Source: Cryobacterium algoricola
Lineage (GTDB): Bacteria; Actinomycetota; Actinomycetes; Actinomycetales; Microbacteriaceae
DNA length: 57,712 nt
Assembly: GCF_004402485.1 (NCBI RefSeq)
Contig: NZ_SOFG01000021.1
Coordinates: 50,789-108,500, forward strand
Reading direction: 5' to 3'
The notes under the pieces are model-generated. The model had not been told where the DNA came from. It ran no database searches and saw only the letters and a program-made list of their open reading frames with translations. Positions 42,124 to 54,510 of the stretch are shown here, one piece after another. Made by a program: the position numbers and the translations under genes. How positions within the stretch are numbered: the stretch's first letter is position 1; every line of letters starts with the position of its first letter.

Positions 42124-43587
42124 CTACTGGACGGCAGAGGTGAGGCGGGCGAGGTTGTCGAGGATGGTGGAGCGCAGCGGCTGCTTCATCCAGTCCTCGA
42201 GGGTGAGCAGGGTGCTGTCTGCCCGGTAGCCGTCCTCGACCGCGCGCAGGTCGCGCACGAAGCTGCGGCCGCGCACCATCAGGGACACCTCGAAGTTGAG
42301 GCTGAACGAGCGCATGTCCATGTTGCTCGACCCGATCACCGCGACCTCGTCGTCGATCGTGAAGTGCTTCGCGTGCAGCACGTACGGCGCCTTGTACATG
42401 TAGATGATCACGCCGGCCCGCAGTAGTTCCTCGTAGTACGACCGTTGGGCGTGGTAGACGAGGGCCTGGTCGCCGATCTCGGAGACGAAGAGCTCGACGT
42501 GCAGTCCGCGCTGGGTCGCGGTCGTGATCGCGTACATGATCGACTCGTCGGGCACGAAGTACGGGCTCGTGATCACGATGCGTTCCTGGGCGTAATAGAG
42601 CAGCGCGAGGAACAGTCGCAGGTTGTTCTCGCCCTCGAACCCCGGTCCGCTCGGCACGACCTGGCAGTCGAGCGTGTGCGGCGCTTGTGTGGGCTGCACC
42701 GGCTGGATGTCGCGGGTGAGGAGTTCGTTCGTCTCGCCGTACCAGTCGGTGATGAAGATCGCGTTGAGCCCGGCGACGATCGGGCCCTCGAGCCGCGTCA
42801 TCAGGTCTTTCCACTTGAGTCCGCGCCGGAGGTTCGACTTCATGTTGTACGTGCGGTCGATGATGTTCTGCGAGCCCATGTAGCCGACGACACCGTCGAC
42901 CGTCACGAGCTTGCGGTGGTTGCGCAGGTCCGGTCGCTGCCACTTGCCCTTGAGGGGCTGTAAGGGGAGCATGAGCTCCCACTTGACCCCGGATTCGGTG
43001 AGCCGCTTCAGGGTCTTGCGGTAGCCGGGCTTCCGCATCGACTGGATGTGGTCCATCAGCACCCGCACGGTCACGCCGCGCTGCACCGCGCGTTCCATCG
43101 CGTCGAAGAACGGCGCGGTGGTCGTGTCGAGGGAGAGGATGTAGAACTCCACGTGCACCCAGCGCTTGGCCTTGTCGATGTCGACGATCATCTCGGCGAA
43201 GGTCGCGTTGTAGTCACCGAGCAGGCGCGCGGTGTTGCCTCCGACGAGCGGCATCGCCCCGAGGTTGCGGTTGAGCTCGACCACGGACTCGAGCCACCCC
43301 GGCCAGGGGTGGTCGCGGCGCACCTGTTCGATCCCGTCGGTGCTTTCGAGGATGAACTGGTTGATCTCGGCCTGCATCTCAATCCGCTTTTTCGGCAGGG
43401 TGCGGTAGCCGATCAGCAGGAAGAGCAATGCGCCGATGTACGGGATGAAGAAGATGGCGAGCAGCCACGCCATGCCCGAGGTCGGGCGGCGGTTGCGGGG
43501 AACGACAATGATCGCAACGACACGGATCGTGAAATCGACGACCAGGGCCACGACGAGGATGAAGGTCGAGATGTCGATGCCGAACAT
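42124..43587 (-). CDS. cls: cardiolipin synthase
   Basis: 487 aa. Two N-terminal membrane helices (FILVVALVVDFTIRVVAIIVV, and AWLLAIFFIPYIGALLFLLIGY), then two phospholipase-D HKD motifs: NHRKLVTVDGVVGYMGSQN and LHAKHFTIDDEVAVIGSSN. It condenses phosphatidylglycerol into cardiolipin at the membrane. It is the last gene of a minus-strand run lysS, two small membrane proteins, cls, with gaps of 5 to 12 bp. Confidence 0.93.
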   Translation of the reverse strand: MFGIDISTFILVVALVVDFTIRVVAIIVVPRNRRPTSGMAWLLAIFFIPYIGALLFLLIGYRTLPKKRIEMQAEINQFILESTDGIEQVRRDHPWPGWLESVVELNRNLGAMPLVGGNTARLLGDYNATFAEMIVDIDKAKRWVHVEFYILSLDTTTAPFFDAMERAVQRGVTVRVLMDHIQSMRKPGYRKTLKRLTESGVKWELMLPLQPLKGKWQRPDLRNHRKLVTVDGVVGYMGSQNIIDRTYNMKSNLRRGLKWKDLMTRLEGPIVAGLNAIFITDWYGETNELLTRDIQPVQPTQAPHTLDCQVVPSGPGFEGENNLRLFLALLYYAQERIVITSPYFVPDESIMYAITTATQRGLHVELFVSEIGDQALVYHAQRSYYEELLRAGVIIYMYKAPYVLHAKHFTIDDEVAVIGSSNMDMRSFSLNFEVSLMVRGRSFVRDLRAVEDGYRADSTLLTLEDWMKQPLRSTILDNLARLTSAVQ

Positions 43588-43593
43588 GCGAAC

Positions 43594-43767
43594 TTAGGTG
43601 GTCGGCTTCTCAAGGCCAAGTCTGGCGCGCTCTTCGGCCTCGATCTCGGCGTAGACCTTCCGCTCGGTACGGTCGGCCCTGATGATCGAGCGCATGATGA
43701 CCCAAAAGATCAATCCGAGCGCGACCGTCGGCAGGATCGAGAAGAACGCACCCCAGAAGAAGTCCAT
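43594..43767 (-). CDS. small membrane protein (57 aa)
   Basis: MDFFWGAFFSILPTVALGLI begins a single transmembrane helix, followed by a basic Arg-rich stretch and an amphipathic, charged helix (EIEAEERARLGLEKPTT). AAGGA is well placed before the ATG at 43767, and the gene fits exactly between its neighbours (12 bp after the upstream gene, 6 bp before cls). Function unknown. Confidence 0.75.
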   Translation of the reverse strand: MDFFWGAFFSILPTVALGLIFWVIMRSIIRADRTERKVYAEIEAEERARLGLEKPTT

Positions 43768-43779
43768 AGTTCCTTCAGA

Positions 43780-43992
43780 CTACTTGACGAGGATGCCGTA
43801 CACACCGGAGACGACGAAGTAGAGCCCGATCGCGGCGACGATCACCCAGAGCACGATCCGGTTGGTCGTGATCGGCTGGCGCTCCTTGGGGGCCTTGTCC
43901 TCCAGCGTCGCGTCCGTGGCAGCCTTGTCGACGGCATCCGTCGCCGGGGTTGGCTCTACCGGGGTGTTGTCGTCCTGCGGCTGGGTGCTCAT
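43780..43992 (-). CDS. small membrane protein (70 aa)
   Basis: An acidic, Pro/Thr/Asp-rich N-terminus of about 45 residues is followed by one C-terminal transmembrane helix (RIVLWVIVAAIGLYFVVSGV), so it is a tail-anchored small protein. It starts 5 bp after lysS and is followed within 12 bp by another small membrane protein gene. Conserved position suggests a real gene; function unknown. Confidence 0.7.
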   Translation of the reverse strand: MSTQPQDDNTPVEPTPATDAVDKAATDATLEDKAPKERQPITTNRIVLWVIVAAIGLYFVVSGVYGILVK

Positions 43993-43997
43993 GGCCT

Positions 43998-45530
<1,533 letters not shown>

Positions 45531-45644
45531 GCGGATCTCCGTTGGCGGTTCAGGTTCGTGCAGGTGCGAGGTCGTGCTCGTGCGGGTCGTGCTCGTGCGG
45601 TCGTGCGGGTCGTGCCGGTCGAACGGATGCTGCGGGCGGGCGCT

Positions 45645-46535
45645 TCAGGCGGGTGCGCTGCCGAGGTCGATGGCCTCGTTGTCGATCAGCCGGATGCTGC
45701 CGACGTGGGCGGCGACGAGCATCCGCGCCGGACCGGTGAAGCCCGCCGCGACCGGTTGGAAGTCATGCGGGCTCACGACCACGAGATAGTCCAGCTTAAC
45801 CAGCGGCTGGGCGGCGAGGATCGTGTGCGCGGCGACCTGGGCAGCCTGCAGCCCGTCGGGGGCGGCCGCGACCGCGGCAGCGAGCGCAGCGGAGAGGGCC
45901 AGGGCCGCCTCTATTTCCGTGGGTTCGAGCCGGCGGTTACGGCTCGAAAGGGCCAGGCCGCTCGGTTCGCGCACGATCGGGACGACCTCGATCTCGGTGC
46001 GCATGTTGAGGTCGGCGAAGGCCTGCTGCACGAGGAAGACCTGCTGGGCGTCCTTCTGCCCGAAGACGACGACATCGGGGCCGACGATGTTGATCAGCTT
46101 GGTCACGACCGTGAGCATGCCGTCGAAGTGGCCGGGGCGCACGGCACCCTCGAGGAGCGCCGCGACCGGGCCGGCGGTGACGCGGGTGTCCGCGGCGCCG
46201 TCCGGGTACATCGTGGACACCTCGGGGGCGAAGACGAATGCGACACCCTCCGCGGCGAGCGCCGCGACGTCGGCGTCGAGGGTGCGCGGGTAGGACGCGA
46301 GGTCCTCGGTGGGCCCGAACTGGAGCGGGTTGACGAAGATCGAGACCACGACGATGCCCCCGCGGGCGTGGGCGCGGCGCACGAGCGACAGGTGCCCGGC
46401 GTGCAGGGCGCCCATGGTGGGGACGAGGACGACCCGCGCTGCGGGGCCGGGCTCCGCGCGGTTCTTCGCGGCGGCGATGCGCTCGCGCAGCCCGTCGATG
46501 GTGCTGATGACTTCTGGTTTGATGAGCACGTTCAC
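45645..46535 (-). CDS. panC: pantothenate synthetase
   Basis: 296 aa. PTMGALHAGHLSLVRRA (HIGH-type ATP site), VSIFVNPLQFGP, KDAQQVFLVQQ and LSSRNRRL (KMSKS-like) are diagnostic. It joins pantoate and beta-alanine in vitamin B5 synthesis. The GTG start (GGAGG 5 nt upstream) overlaps the DUF2520 stop. panD, often adjacent in actinobacteria, is not present here. Confidence 0.95.
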   Translation of the reverse strand: MNVLIKPEVISTIDGLRERIAAAKNRAEPGPAARVVLVPTMGALHAGHLSLVRRAHARGGIVVVSIFVNPLQFGPTEDLASYPRTLDADVAALAAEGVAFVFAPEVSTMYPDGAADTRVTAGPVAALLEGAVRPGHFDGMLTVVTKLINIVGPDVVVFGQKDAQQVFLVQQAFADLNMRTEIEVVPIVREPSGLALSSRNRRLEPTEIEAALALSAALAAAVAAAPDGLQAAQVAAHTILAAQPLVKLDYLVVVSPHDFQPVAAGFTGPARMLVAAHVGSIRLIDNEAIDLGSAPA

Positions 46536-47311
46536 TCGTCCTCCGTTGTGGTGCGGTCGGTGCGGTCGTTCTGGCTGGTGGGGTCGTCGTCGGGGTCGTC
46601 GTCGAGCGCAGACAGGTCGAGGCGGTCCGGCGCGGTGCGGGCGAGGGCGTTTTCCATCGCCGAGCGCATCAGCGGGCCGATCACCCCGCCCGGCCGATCG
46701 ATGCCGATCGAGCTGAGCAGGGCCGCGGCCTGGTCGACGATCGACGTCGAGAACGCCGTGGCGATCTCGACCGCCTCGGCGTAGCGGGCCCTGTCCCCCT
46801 CGGCGACGACGACGGGCTCTCCGCCCATCTCGACGACGAGCGCCTGCCCGATGGGCAGCACGGGCGTCGGCGCGGTGACCGCGAAGTAGCTGTCGGCGAG
46901 GCGGGCGAGGTCGATGCTCGTGCCGGTGAAGCTCATCGCCGGGTGGATGGCGAGCGGGATGGCACCCTGGGCGAGGGCCGGGGCGAGCACCCCGATGCCG
47001 AACTTCGCCGAGGTGTGCAGCACGAGCTGCCCGGCCTGCCAGGTGTTCGTCGCGGCGAGGCCCGCGACGAGGCTCGCGAGCTGGGCGTCCGGCACGGCGA
47101 GGATCACGAGTTCGCTGCGTTCGACGATCTCGGGAACGGTCAGGATCGGCACGAACGGCAGGATCGCCTCGGCCCGGTCGCGGCTGGACTGCGAGATCGC
47201 CGAGATGCCGACGATCGCGTGACCGGCTCCGGCGAGGGCCGCGCCGAGAATCGGGCCCACCCGTCCTGCACCGACGATCCCGATGCCGAGACGACCGGGG
47301 CGCGCGCTCAC
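46532..47311 (-). CDS. Rossmann-fold DUF2520 protein (NAD(P)-binding)
   Basis: 259 aa. GIGIVGAGRVGPILGAALAGAGH is a dinucleotide-binding loop; LVILAVPDAQLASLVAGL and HPAMSFTGTSIDLARL are typical of the DUF2520 family, related to ProC and ketopantoate reductase. Its invariant position before panC in actinobacteria suggests a role in pantothenate synthesis, possibly as ketopantoate reductase, but this is inference. Start and stop overlap both neighbours by 4 nt (GTGA). Confidence 0.85.
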   Translation of the reverse strand: MSARPGRLGIGIVGAGRVGPILGAALAGAGHAIVGISAISQSSRDRAEAILPFVPILTVPEIVERSELVILAVPDAQLASLVAGLAATNTWQAGQLVLHTSAKFGIGVLAPALAQGAIPLAIHPAMSFTGTSIDLARLADSYFAVTAPTPVLPIGQALVVEMGGEPVVVAEGDRARYAEAVEIATAFSTSIVDQAAALLSSIGIDRPGGVIGPLMRSAMENALARTAPDRLDLSALDDDPDDDPTSQNDRTDRTTTEDE

Positions 47312-49020
47312 AGCGCCGCCTCCGCGGTCGGCGTGACGGGCGCGAGGGGCTGCGCAAGCGGGGCGAGCGGCGCCCGGTTCAGCGGATGCCGCGGGTCGGC
47401 CCAGTGATGACTGGTGTCGGCGCGGGCGGAGGAGATCGCTCCCGCGGAGAGGCGCTCGAACAGGCGCTCCCCCTCACGGACGTCGATGACCGGGAGCGCG
47501 GCGATGACCGGGCCGGCGACGGTGTGCACGCGGAGATGCGCGAGGCGCAGCATCCGCCGGATCGGACCCTGCTGGATCGAGATGCTCTGCAGCCGCGCGA
47601 GCGGAACGAGGACGAGCTCGCGGCTCACGAAACCTCGGCGCAGCAGCACCGTGTCGGCTGCGATGGTGAAGCCCGTGCGTCGCCAGGAGAACGGGCGGAG
47701 CCAGGCCGCGCGGCGCGGCGCGTTCGTGTACCCGTCGTCGCCGCCGGGCGAGCGCACACCGTGGTCGACCAGCAGCGTCTCCCGGCCGTTCTCGGAACCG
47801 GAGTCGCTGTCGAAACCGGGCAGGATCAGTTCGAGCACCCGGGCGACGTCGGTCAGGGTGCCGACCGGGAGCGTCGTGGTGTGCGCCTCGCCGGCCGCGC
47901 CCTTGTTCGTGGAATGGCCCGCGGTGTTGATGCGCACCTGCCACCAGCCGAACGGGCGCCAGATCAGCGGCTGCGAGACCCGGACGGCGTGGATGCGGCC
48001 GGGCGGGAGCGTCTCGTTGCTCACCGAGAGCAGGCCGAAGCCGACCCGCACACCGTCGGGAGTTCCCGCGATGCTGTAGCGGAGCGACTTCGTGAACCGG
48101 TTGAAGTAGAAGCTGAGGCTCGCGATCAGGCCGGGGAAGATCGCGATGAGCAGCCAGCCGCTGCCGCCGGCGGAGACGCTCCAGACCAGCACCGCGATGG
48201 CGATCAGGACGAAGACGGTGAAGCCGCTGAAGACGACGGAGCCGATCAGCCGGCCGGGCGGGATCCGCACCACGGACTCCGGCGGTGCCGCGTCCGGGTC
48301 GAGCTCGGGGGCGAAGAACTCGTGGGCGCGGTCGGTCGCGAAGCCGCCGATGCCGCCGGCAATGCCGCCCGCCGCGGTACCGAGGTAGCTGCCGAGGGAC
48401 GGGCCGAGAGCGCTGCCGGCCGCGCGGGTGCCGGCGTGTTCGACCCAGTCCTCGCCCTCGGCGGCGGCGTCGGTCGACGCCGGGGCGGGAAGTGCCGCGG
48501 CCGCACGGGCACCGGAGGCGAGGTGCAGGATGTCGCGGCGGAGGGCATCCGCTGCGGCGGAGCCGAGATAGGCGAGGTGCACGTTCGCGTCCTGGCCTGC
48601 GACGCTGACCTCGAGTTTCGCCGCGCCGAACAGCCGGGGGATGAACGGGCGCACGATGTTGACGCCCTGGATGCGGTCGAGGCGGGCGCGGCGGTTGCTG
48701 CGGAAGACGAGCCCGCTGCGCACCTCGACGACCTCGCCGCTGACCCGGAAGGTGTGCATCCGCCAGGACAGGTAGAAGGCGACCAGGATCACGACGAGGA
48801 TCACGACGACCCCGAGCAGCGCCCAGCCGACCGCCCCACGACGGAAGAGCTCGTCGATCGGGTCGTCGCCGTAGGTGGGCACGTGGAAGAAGAAGTCGAG
48901 CAGGCGCTCCCGGAGATTGCTGATGATGAAACCGAGGATGGCCACGATGAAGAGCCCGCCGCGCAGCAGCGGGCTCGCCGGGTGCAGCCGGTGCCACTCC
49001 CCGTCGGCGAGGGTGGTCAC
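47308..49020 (-). CDS. PH-domain (DUF304/YdbT-like) membrane protein
   Basis: 570 aa. Two pairs of membrane helices (LFIVAILGFIISNL, VVVILVVILVAFYL, VFSGFTVFVLIAIAVLVW, WLLIAIFPGLIASLSFYF) each precede bacterial PH domains (VVEVRSGLVFRSNRRARLDRIQ, VRVGFGLLSVSNETLPPGRIHAV, and a third after GFTIAADTVLLRRGFVS). The family is of unknown function; with its neighbour it resembles the Bacillus YdbS-YdbT pair. The linker around residue 170 is Ala/Gly-rich. GTGA overlaps at both ends. Confidence 0.85.
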   Translation of the reverse strand: MTTLADGEWHRLHPASPLLRGGLFIVAILGFIISNLRERLLDFFFHVPTYGDDPIDELFRRGAVGWALLGVVVILVVILVAFYLSWRMHTFRVSGEVVEVRSGLVFRSNRRARLDRIQGVNIVRPFIPRLFGAAKLEVSVAGQDANVHLAYLGSAAADALRRDILHLASGARAAAALPAPASTDAAAEGEDWVEHAGTRAAGSALGPSLGSYLGTAAGGIAGGIGGFATDRAHEFFAPELDPDAAPPESVVRIPPGRLIGSVVFSGFTVFVLIAIAVLVWSVSAGGSGWLLIAIFPGLIASLSFYFNRFTKSLRYSIAGTPDGVRVGFGLLSVSNETLPPGRIHAVRVSQPLIWRPFGWWQVRINTAGHSTNKGAAGEAHTTTLPVGTLTDVARVLELILPGFDSDSGSENGRETLLVDHGVRSPGGDDGYTNAPRRAAWLRPFSWRRTGFTIAADTVLLRRGFVSRELVLVPLARLQSISIQQGPIRRMLRLAHLRVHTVAGPVIAALPVIDVREGERLFERLSAGAISSARADTSHHWADPRHPLNRAPLAPLAQPLAPVTPTAEAAL

Positions 49021-49577
49021 AGTCCCGCCCGGCGGCTCTCGGCGAGTTCGACGAGCCGGTCGCGGAGCGCTTCGGCATCGTCGAAGGCGAGGCCGGGAAC
49101 GAGCACGCCGGAGGAGGCGGCCGCGGTGACGAATTTGAGGTCGGCGAGGCCGAGCCAGCGGGCGACCGGCCCACGGGTGACGTCGATGAGCTGCATCCGG
49201 CCGTACGGCACCGAGACGAAGCGCTGGAACATGATTCCGCGGCGGAAGAGCAGGTCGTCCTGCCGGAGCTGGTAGCCGATCGAACGCACCCGGCGCGGTT
49301 CGAACAAGACGACGATCAGGATCACGACGACGATCAGGGCGAGCACGATGGGCGCCCAGGACACCTCGGCGAGGAGCCAGAGGGCGGTCGCACCGGCGCA
49401 GAGGACGAGTCCGAAGATCACGGTGCCGACGATCTCGACGACGACGTAGCGCGGCGAGACCCGTTTCCACTCGCCGTCGACCGGGAGCTCGAGACGACCG
49501 TCCGCTTCGAGGACCGGGTCGGGCGCCGACGCGGCATCCGGTGCCGGGGCGGCGAATCCCTCAGTGGTGTCAGGCAC
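49017..49577 (-). CDS. PH-domain (YdbS-like) membrane protein
   Basis: 186 aa. Acidic N-terminus, two membrane helices (IVGTVIFGLVLCAGATALWLL, IVLALIVVVILIVVLF), then one PH-like domain (YQLRQDDLLFRRGIMFQRFVSVPYGRMQLIDVTRGP). Partner of the longer PH protein downstream. The GTG at 49577 has GGAGAA at good spacing and overlaps the DUF3180 stop by 8 nt. Confidence 0.8.
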   Translation of the reverse strand: MPDTTEGFAAPAPDAASAPDPVLEADGRLELPVDGEWKRVSPRYVVVEIVGTVIFGLVLCAGATALWLLAEVSWAPIVLALIVVVILIVVLFEPRRVRSIGYQLRQDDLLFRRGIMFQRFVSVPYGRMQLIDVTRGPVARWLGLADLKFVTAAASSGVLVPGLAFDDAEALRDRLVELAESRRAGL

Positions 49578-50055
49578 GCACTTCTCCTCGTTTGCTGTCC
49601 TCGTCGTCGTCCGGAGGGAGAGTACAGAAATGCTCGGCAACCAAACCACTCGCCAGGAGGATCGCTGCGCCGAACGCCATCCCGATGGTGAGCCATACCG
49701 ATGCTACCGCCGGAACCACCGAACGGGTCAGCAGATAGAGGCCGAGACCGCCGGCCGCCCCGAGCAAGAGGGCCCCGCTGTACGCGGATGCCTTGGCGAG
49801 CGCAGCGACGCGAACCGCCATGAACGGGTTCACGGGCTTGCGCGGTTTGCCGTCGAGGGCGCCGCGCGTGGACTTCCGGATCGGCCAGGCCAGCGCAAAG
49901 ACCACGATCGCGCAGAGAACGAGGGCGAGGGCGAGGCTGGACGGCGGCAGCACGATCGAACGGCCGGCAGCCGCGAGTGCGAGCTCGAGCAGCAGCCCGA
50001 TAACGAGGGCGCCGAGTACCCAGGCGACGATCACGGAGGCTCGGGTGCGCTTCAT
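49570..50055 (-). CDS. DUF3180 membrane protein
   Basis: 161 aa with four membrane helices and the conserved RKPVNPFMAVRVAALAKASAYSGALLLG stretch that defines DUF3180, an actinobacterial family always found after folK. Function unknown. ATGA overlap with folK. Confidence 0.85.
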   Translation of the reverse strand: MKRTRASVIVAWVLGALVIGLLLELALAAAGRSIVLPPSSLALALVLCAIVVFALAWPIRKSTRGALDGKPRKPVNPFMAVRVAALAKASAYSGALLLGAAGGLGLYLLTRSVVPAVASVWLTIGMAFGAAILLASGLVAEHFCTLPPDDDEDSKRGEVRA

Positions 50056-50672
50056 CGGCTCGCCTCCTCGACGGGATAGCGGTGCACGGTCGAATCGATC
50101 GCGGCGAGGAGGGTCGACACCGGTCCGCGGCCCGGCAGGACCGCGCCCGGGTCGAGGTCGAGCCAGGGGGCGAGCACGAAGTCGCGCTCGGCCGCGCGCG
50201 GGTGCGGGAGGGCGAGCCGGGCATCCGCCTGTTCGAGCGCCCCGAACACGACGATGTCGATGTCGAGGGTGCGGTCGCCCCAGCGCTCGGCACGCACCCG
50301 GCCGTGGTCGTGTTCAATCGCGTTAACCGCCTCGAGCAGGCCGAGGGCAGAGCCGGCGAAGCGGATGCCGACGGCCAGGTTCAGGTAGCGGGGCGCGTCC
50401 TCGTCGACCCCGTCCGGCTTCACGGCAGCGGACTCGTACAGCGGTGACACCCCGGTCACGACGAGCCCGGGCACGGTCGCGAGGTCGCGGACGGCCGCCG
50501 CGAGGGTCGCCTCCCGCTCCCCCAGGTTGCTCCCGAGCGACAACACCGCCTCCGTAGCCTCGTGAGGTGTCGCAGATCGACCTTCGCGAGCCTCGCGAAC
50601 CTCGATTTGCGACACCTCAGCGGGGGTGGGGGTCACGAGGGCGGGGTTCGGCGTCACGGGGGCGGGGGTCAC
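50052..50672 (-). CDS. folK: 2-amino-4-hydroxy-6-hydroxymethyldihydropteridine pyrophosphokinase
   Basis: 206 aa from a GTG that overlaps the folB stop. The HPPK fold starts only at residue ~43 (VLSLGSNLGEREATL) and shows the signature WGDRTLDIDIV and LPHPRAAERDFVLAPW. The N-terminal ~42 residues are odd: a VTPAPVTPNPALVTPTP run followed by sequence encoded by a 57-bp palindrome at 50563-50619. A downstream TTG (in AVLSL) with GGAGG five nt before it could be an alternative start giving a normal-length enzyme. Confidence 0.9.
   Translation of the reverse strand: MTPAPVTPNPALVTPTPAEVSQIEVREAREGRSATPHEATEAVLSLGSNLGEREATLAAAVRDLATVPGLVVTGVSPLYESAAVKPDGVDEDAPRYLNLAVGIRFAGSALGLLEAVNAIEHDHGRVRAERWGDRTLDIDIVVFGALEQADARLALPHPRAAERDFVLAPWLDLDPGAVLPGRGPVSTLLAAIDSTVHRYPVEEASR
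50563..50619. repeat. 57-bp imperfect palindrome within folK 5' coding region
   Basis: Perfect 12-bp outer arms (50563-50574 with 50608-50619, TGAGGTGTCGCA and complement) enclose a further imperfect stem around TCGCGA. It looks like an inserted REP-type element. Confidence 0.8.
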
Positions 50673-51034
50673 GGGCGGGACCTCGTGATCTGCACGGAGA
50701 CGTCGGTGAAGGGGACGCTGATCGGCGCCTGCGGCTTGTGCACGGTCACCTGCACGGTCTCGGCGGTCGGGTGGGCGAGCACGACGCCCGCGATGCGCTC
50801 GGCGACGGTCTCGATGAGGTCGACCGGGTTGACCGCTGCGGCCTCGGTCACCTCGATCGCGAGTTCGCCGTAGTGGATGGTGCGGCTGACGTCGTCGCTC
50901 GACGCCGCGGCGTGCAGGTCGAGCCAGACGGTGACGTCGATCACGAAGTCCTGGCCGTTCTCACGCTCGAAGTCGTAGACGCCGTGGTGAGCGGTGACCC
51001 GCAGCCCGGTGAGAGTGATGCAATCGCGGATCAT
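50669..51034 (-). CDS. folB: dihydroneopterin aldolase
   Basis: 121 aa. ITLTGLRVTAHHGVYDFERENGQDFVIDV and the later VTVHKPQAPI are diagnostic. Converts dihydroneopterin to 6-hydroxymethyl-dihydropterin. Overlaps folP and folK by 4 nt each. Confidence 0.95.
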   Translation of the reverse strand: MIRDCITLTGLRVTAHHGVYDFERENGQDFVIDVTVWLDLHAAASSDDVSRTIHYGELAIEVTEAAAVNPVDLIETVAERIAGVVLAHPTAETVQVTVHKPQAPISVPFTDVSVQITRSRP

Positions 51035-51837
51035 GGCTCTATTCTGGCCGACTCCACGAGCGAGAGCACCTTCAGGGCCGCCCGGGTTGCGGCGACGTCG
51101 TGCACGCGCACGGCCCAGGCGCCGGCCTGGGCGGCGAGCACGCTGACGACGGCGCTCGGCAGGTCGCGGGCGGGGATCGGGGCGTCGTCCGGGAGCGCGG
51201 TCGCGAGGAAGCGTTTGCGGGAGGCGCCGATCATGACGGGAAGGCCGAGCAGGTCGAAGGCGGCAAGGTTGGCGAGCAGGGTCCAGTTGTGGGCGGGGAG
51301 CTTGGAGAAGCCGAGGCCGGGGTCGAGCACGATCCGGTCCCGCTGCACCCCGGCGGCGACGAGTGCCTCGACGCGCCAGGCGAGTTCGGCGCGCACGTCG
51401 GCGACGACGTCTCCGTAGACCGCGAGGTCGTCCATGGTGCGGGCGTGACCGCGCCAGTGCATCGCGATGAAGGTCAGGCCGGTCTCGGCGGCGACACCGG
51501 CCATCTGCGGGTCGGCGAGGCCGCCGGAGACGTCGTTGATGATGCTCGCCCCCGCGGTCGCGGCCGCGCGGGCGGTCGAGGCGTTGAGGGTGTCGACGCT
51601 CAGCACGAGGCCCTGCCGGGCGAGTTCGGTGATCACCGGGATCACCCGGGCCTGTTCGACGGCGGGGGCGACTCGGCCGGCGCCTGGCCTGGTCGATTCG
51701 CCGCCGACATCGATGACGTCAGCGCCCTCGGACTGCAGCAGGAGACCGTGCCGGATCGCGGCATCCGTCGACGCCCACTTGCCGCCGTCGCTGAAGGAAT
51801 CGGGCGTGACATTGAGCACGCCCATGATGCGGGTCAT
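51031..51837 (-). CDS. folP: dihydropteroate synthase
   Basis: 268 aa. MGVLNVTPDSFSDGG, DVIDVGGESTRPGA and the C-terminal RVHDV are the pterin and phosphate-binding motifs. The start is at the ATGA overlap with folE; upstream in-frame codons are spurious Arg/Pro-rich sequence. Target enzyme of sulfonamides. Confidence 0.95.
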   Translation of the reverse strand: MTRIMGVLNVTPDSFSDGGKWASTDAAIRHGLLLQSEGADVIDVGGESTRPGAGRVAPAVEQARVIPVITELARQGLVLSVDTLNASTARAAATAGASIINDVSGGLADPQMAGVAAETGLTFIAMHWRGHARTMDDLAVYGDVVADVRAELAWRVEALVAAGVQRDRIVLDPGLGFSKLPAHNWTLLANLAAFDLLGLPVMIGASRKRFLATALPDDAPIPARDLPSAVVSVLAAQAGAWAVRVHDVAATRAALKVLSLVESARIEP

Positions 51838-52403
51838 GAGCCTGCGCCGATCAGGGCCATCACTTCGGCGCGGCGGGCCGGTTCGGCGAGTTCGCCGCGC
51901 ACGGCGAGTGTGACCGTCGAGCTGTTGACCTGGCGCGGGCCGCGCATCGTGACGCACCCGTGCACGGCGTCGAGCACGACGAGGATGCCGCGGGGCTCGA
52001 GACCGGTCTGGAGCGCCTCGGCGATCTCCTCGGTCAGGCGCTCCTGCACCTGGGGGCGGGCGGCGAGGCAGTCGACGAGGGCGGGCAGCCGGCCCAGGCC
52101 GACGACCTTCTCTCCGGGCAGGTAGGCGATGTGGGCGCGGCCGAGAAACGGCAGCAGGTGGTGCTCGCACACCGACCGGAAGTCGAGGTCGCGCACGAGC
52201 ACGAGCTCGCCCGTCGTCGGGCCGACCGGGATCGTGTCGCGCAGCAGGTCGAGCGGGTCCGTGCCGAGTCCGGCGAAGAACTCCCCGAAGGACTCGGCGA
52301 CGCGGCGCGGCGTGTCGGCGAGTCCCGGCCGGTTCGGATCGTCGCCGATCGCCGCGAGGAGCTCCGAGACGAGACCCTGGATGCGGGCCCTGTCGACTGC
52401 CAC
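51834..52403 (-). CDS. folE: GTP cyclohydrolase I
   Basis: 189 aa. RDLDFRSVCEHHLLPF (zinc ligands Cys and His), AHIAYLPGEKVVGL and HGCVTMRGP are characteristic. First step of folate synthesis. GTG start 7 bp after the ftsH stop, no Shine-Dalgarno visible; probably coupled to ftsH. Confidence 0.95.
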   Translation of the reverse strand: MAVDRARIQGLVSELLAAIGDDPNRPGLADTPRRVAESFGEFFAGLGTDPLDLLRDTIPVGPTTGELVLVRDLDFRSVCEHHLLPFLGRAHIAYLPGEKVVGLGRLPALVDCLAARPQVQERLTEEIAEALQTGLEPRGILVVLDAVHGCVTMRGPRQVNSSTVTLAVRGELAEPARRAEVMALIGAGS

Positions 52404-52410
52404 CCGGGGC

Positions 52411-54423
<2,013 letters not shown>

Positions 54424-54510
54424 CGTGTTGTCAGGCTACCGTGCCCGCACTGGACGGTGACCGTGTGTTCGCCCTGAGCGCGATGCAAGGCCGAGGCAGG
54501 CATCCGTTGC

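Noticed and set aside
47386..49275. 629-codon plus-strand frame over the PH-domain genes
   Set aside because: Antisense shadow in high-GC DNA; Arg/Asp/Glu-rich low-complexity translation and no ribosome site.
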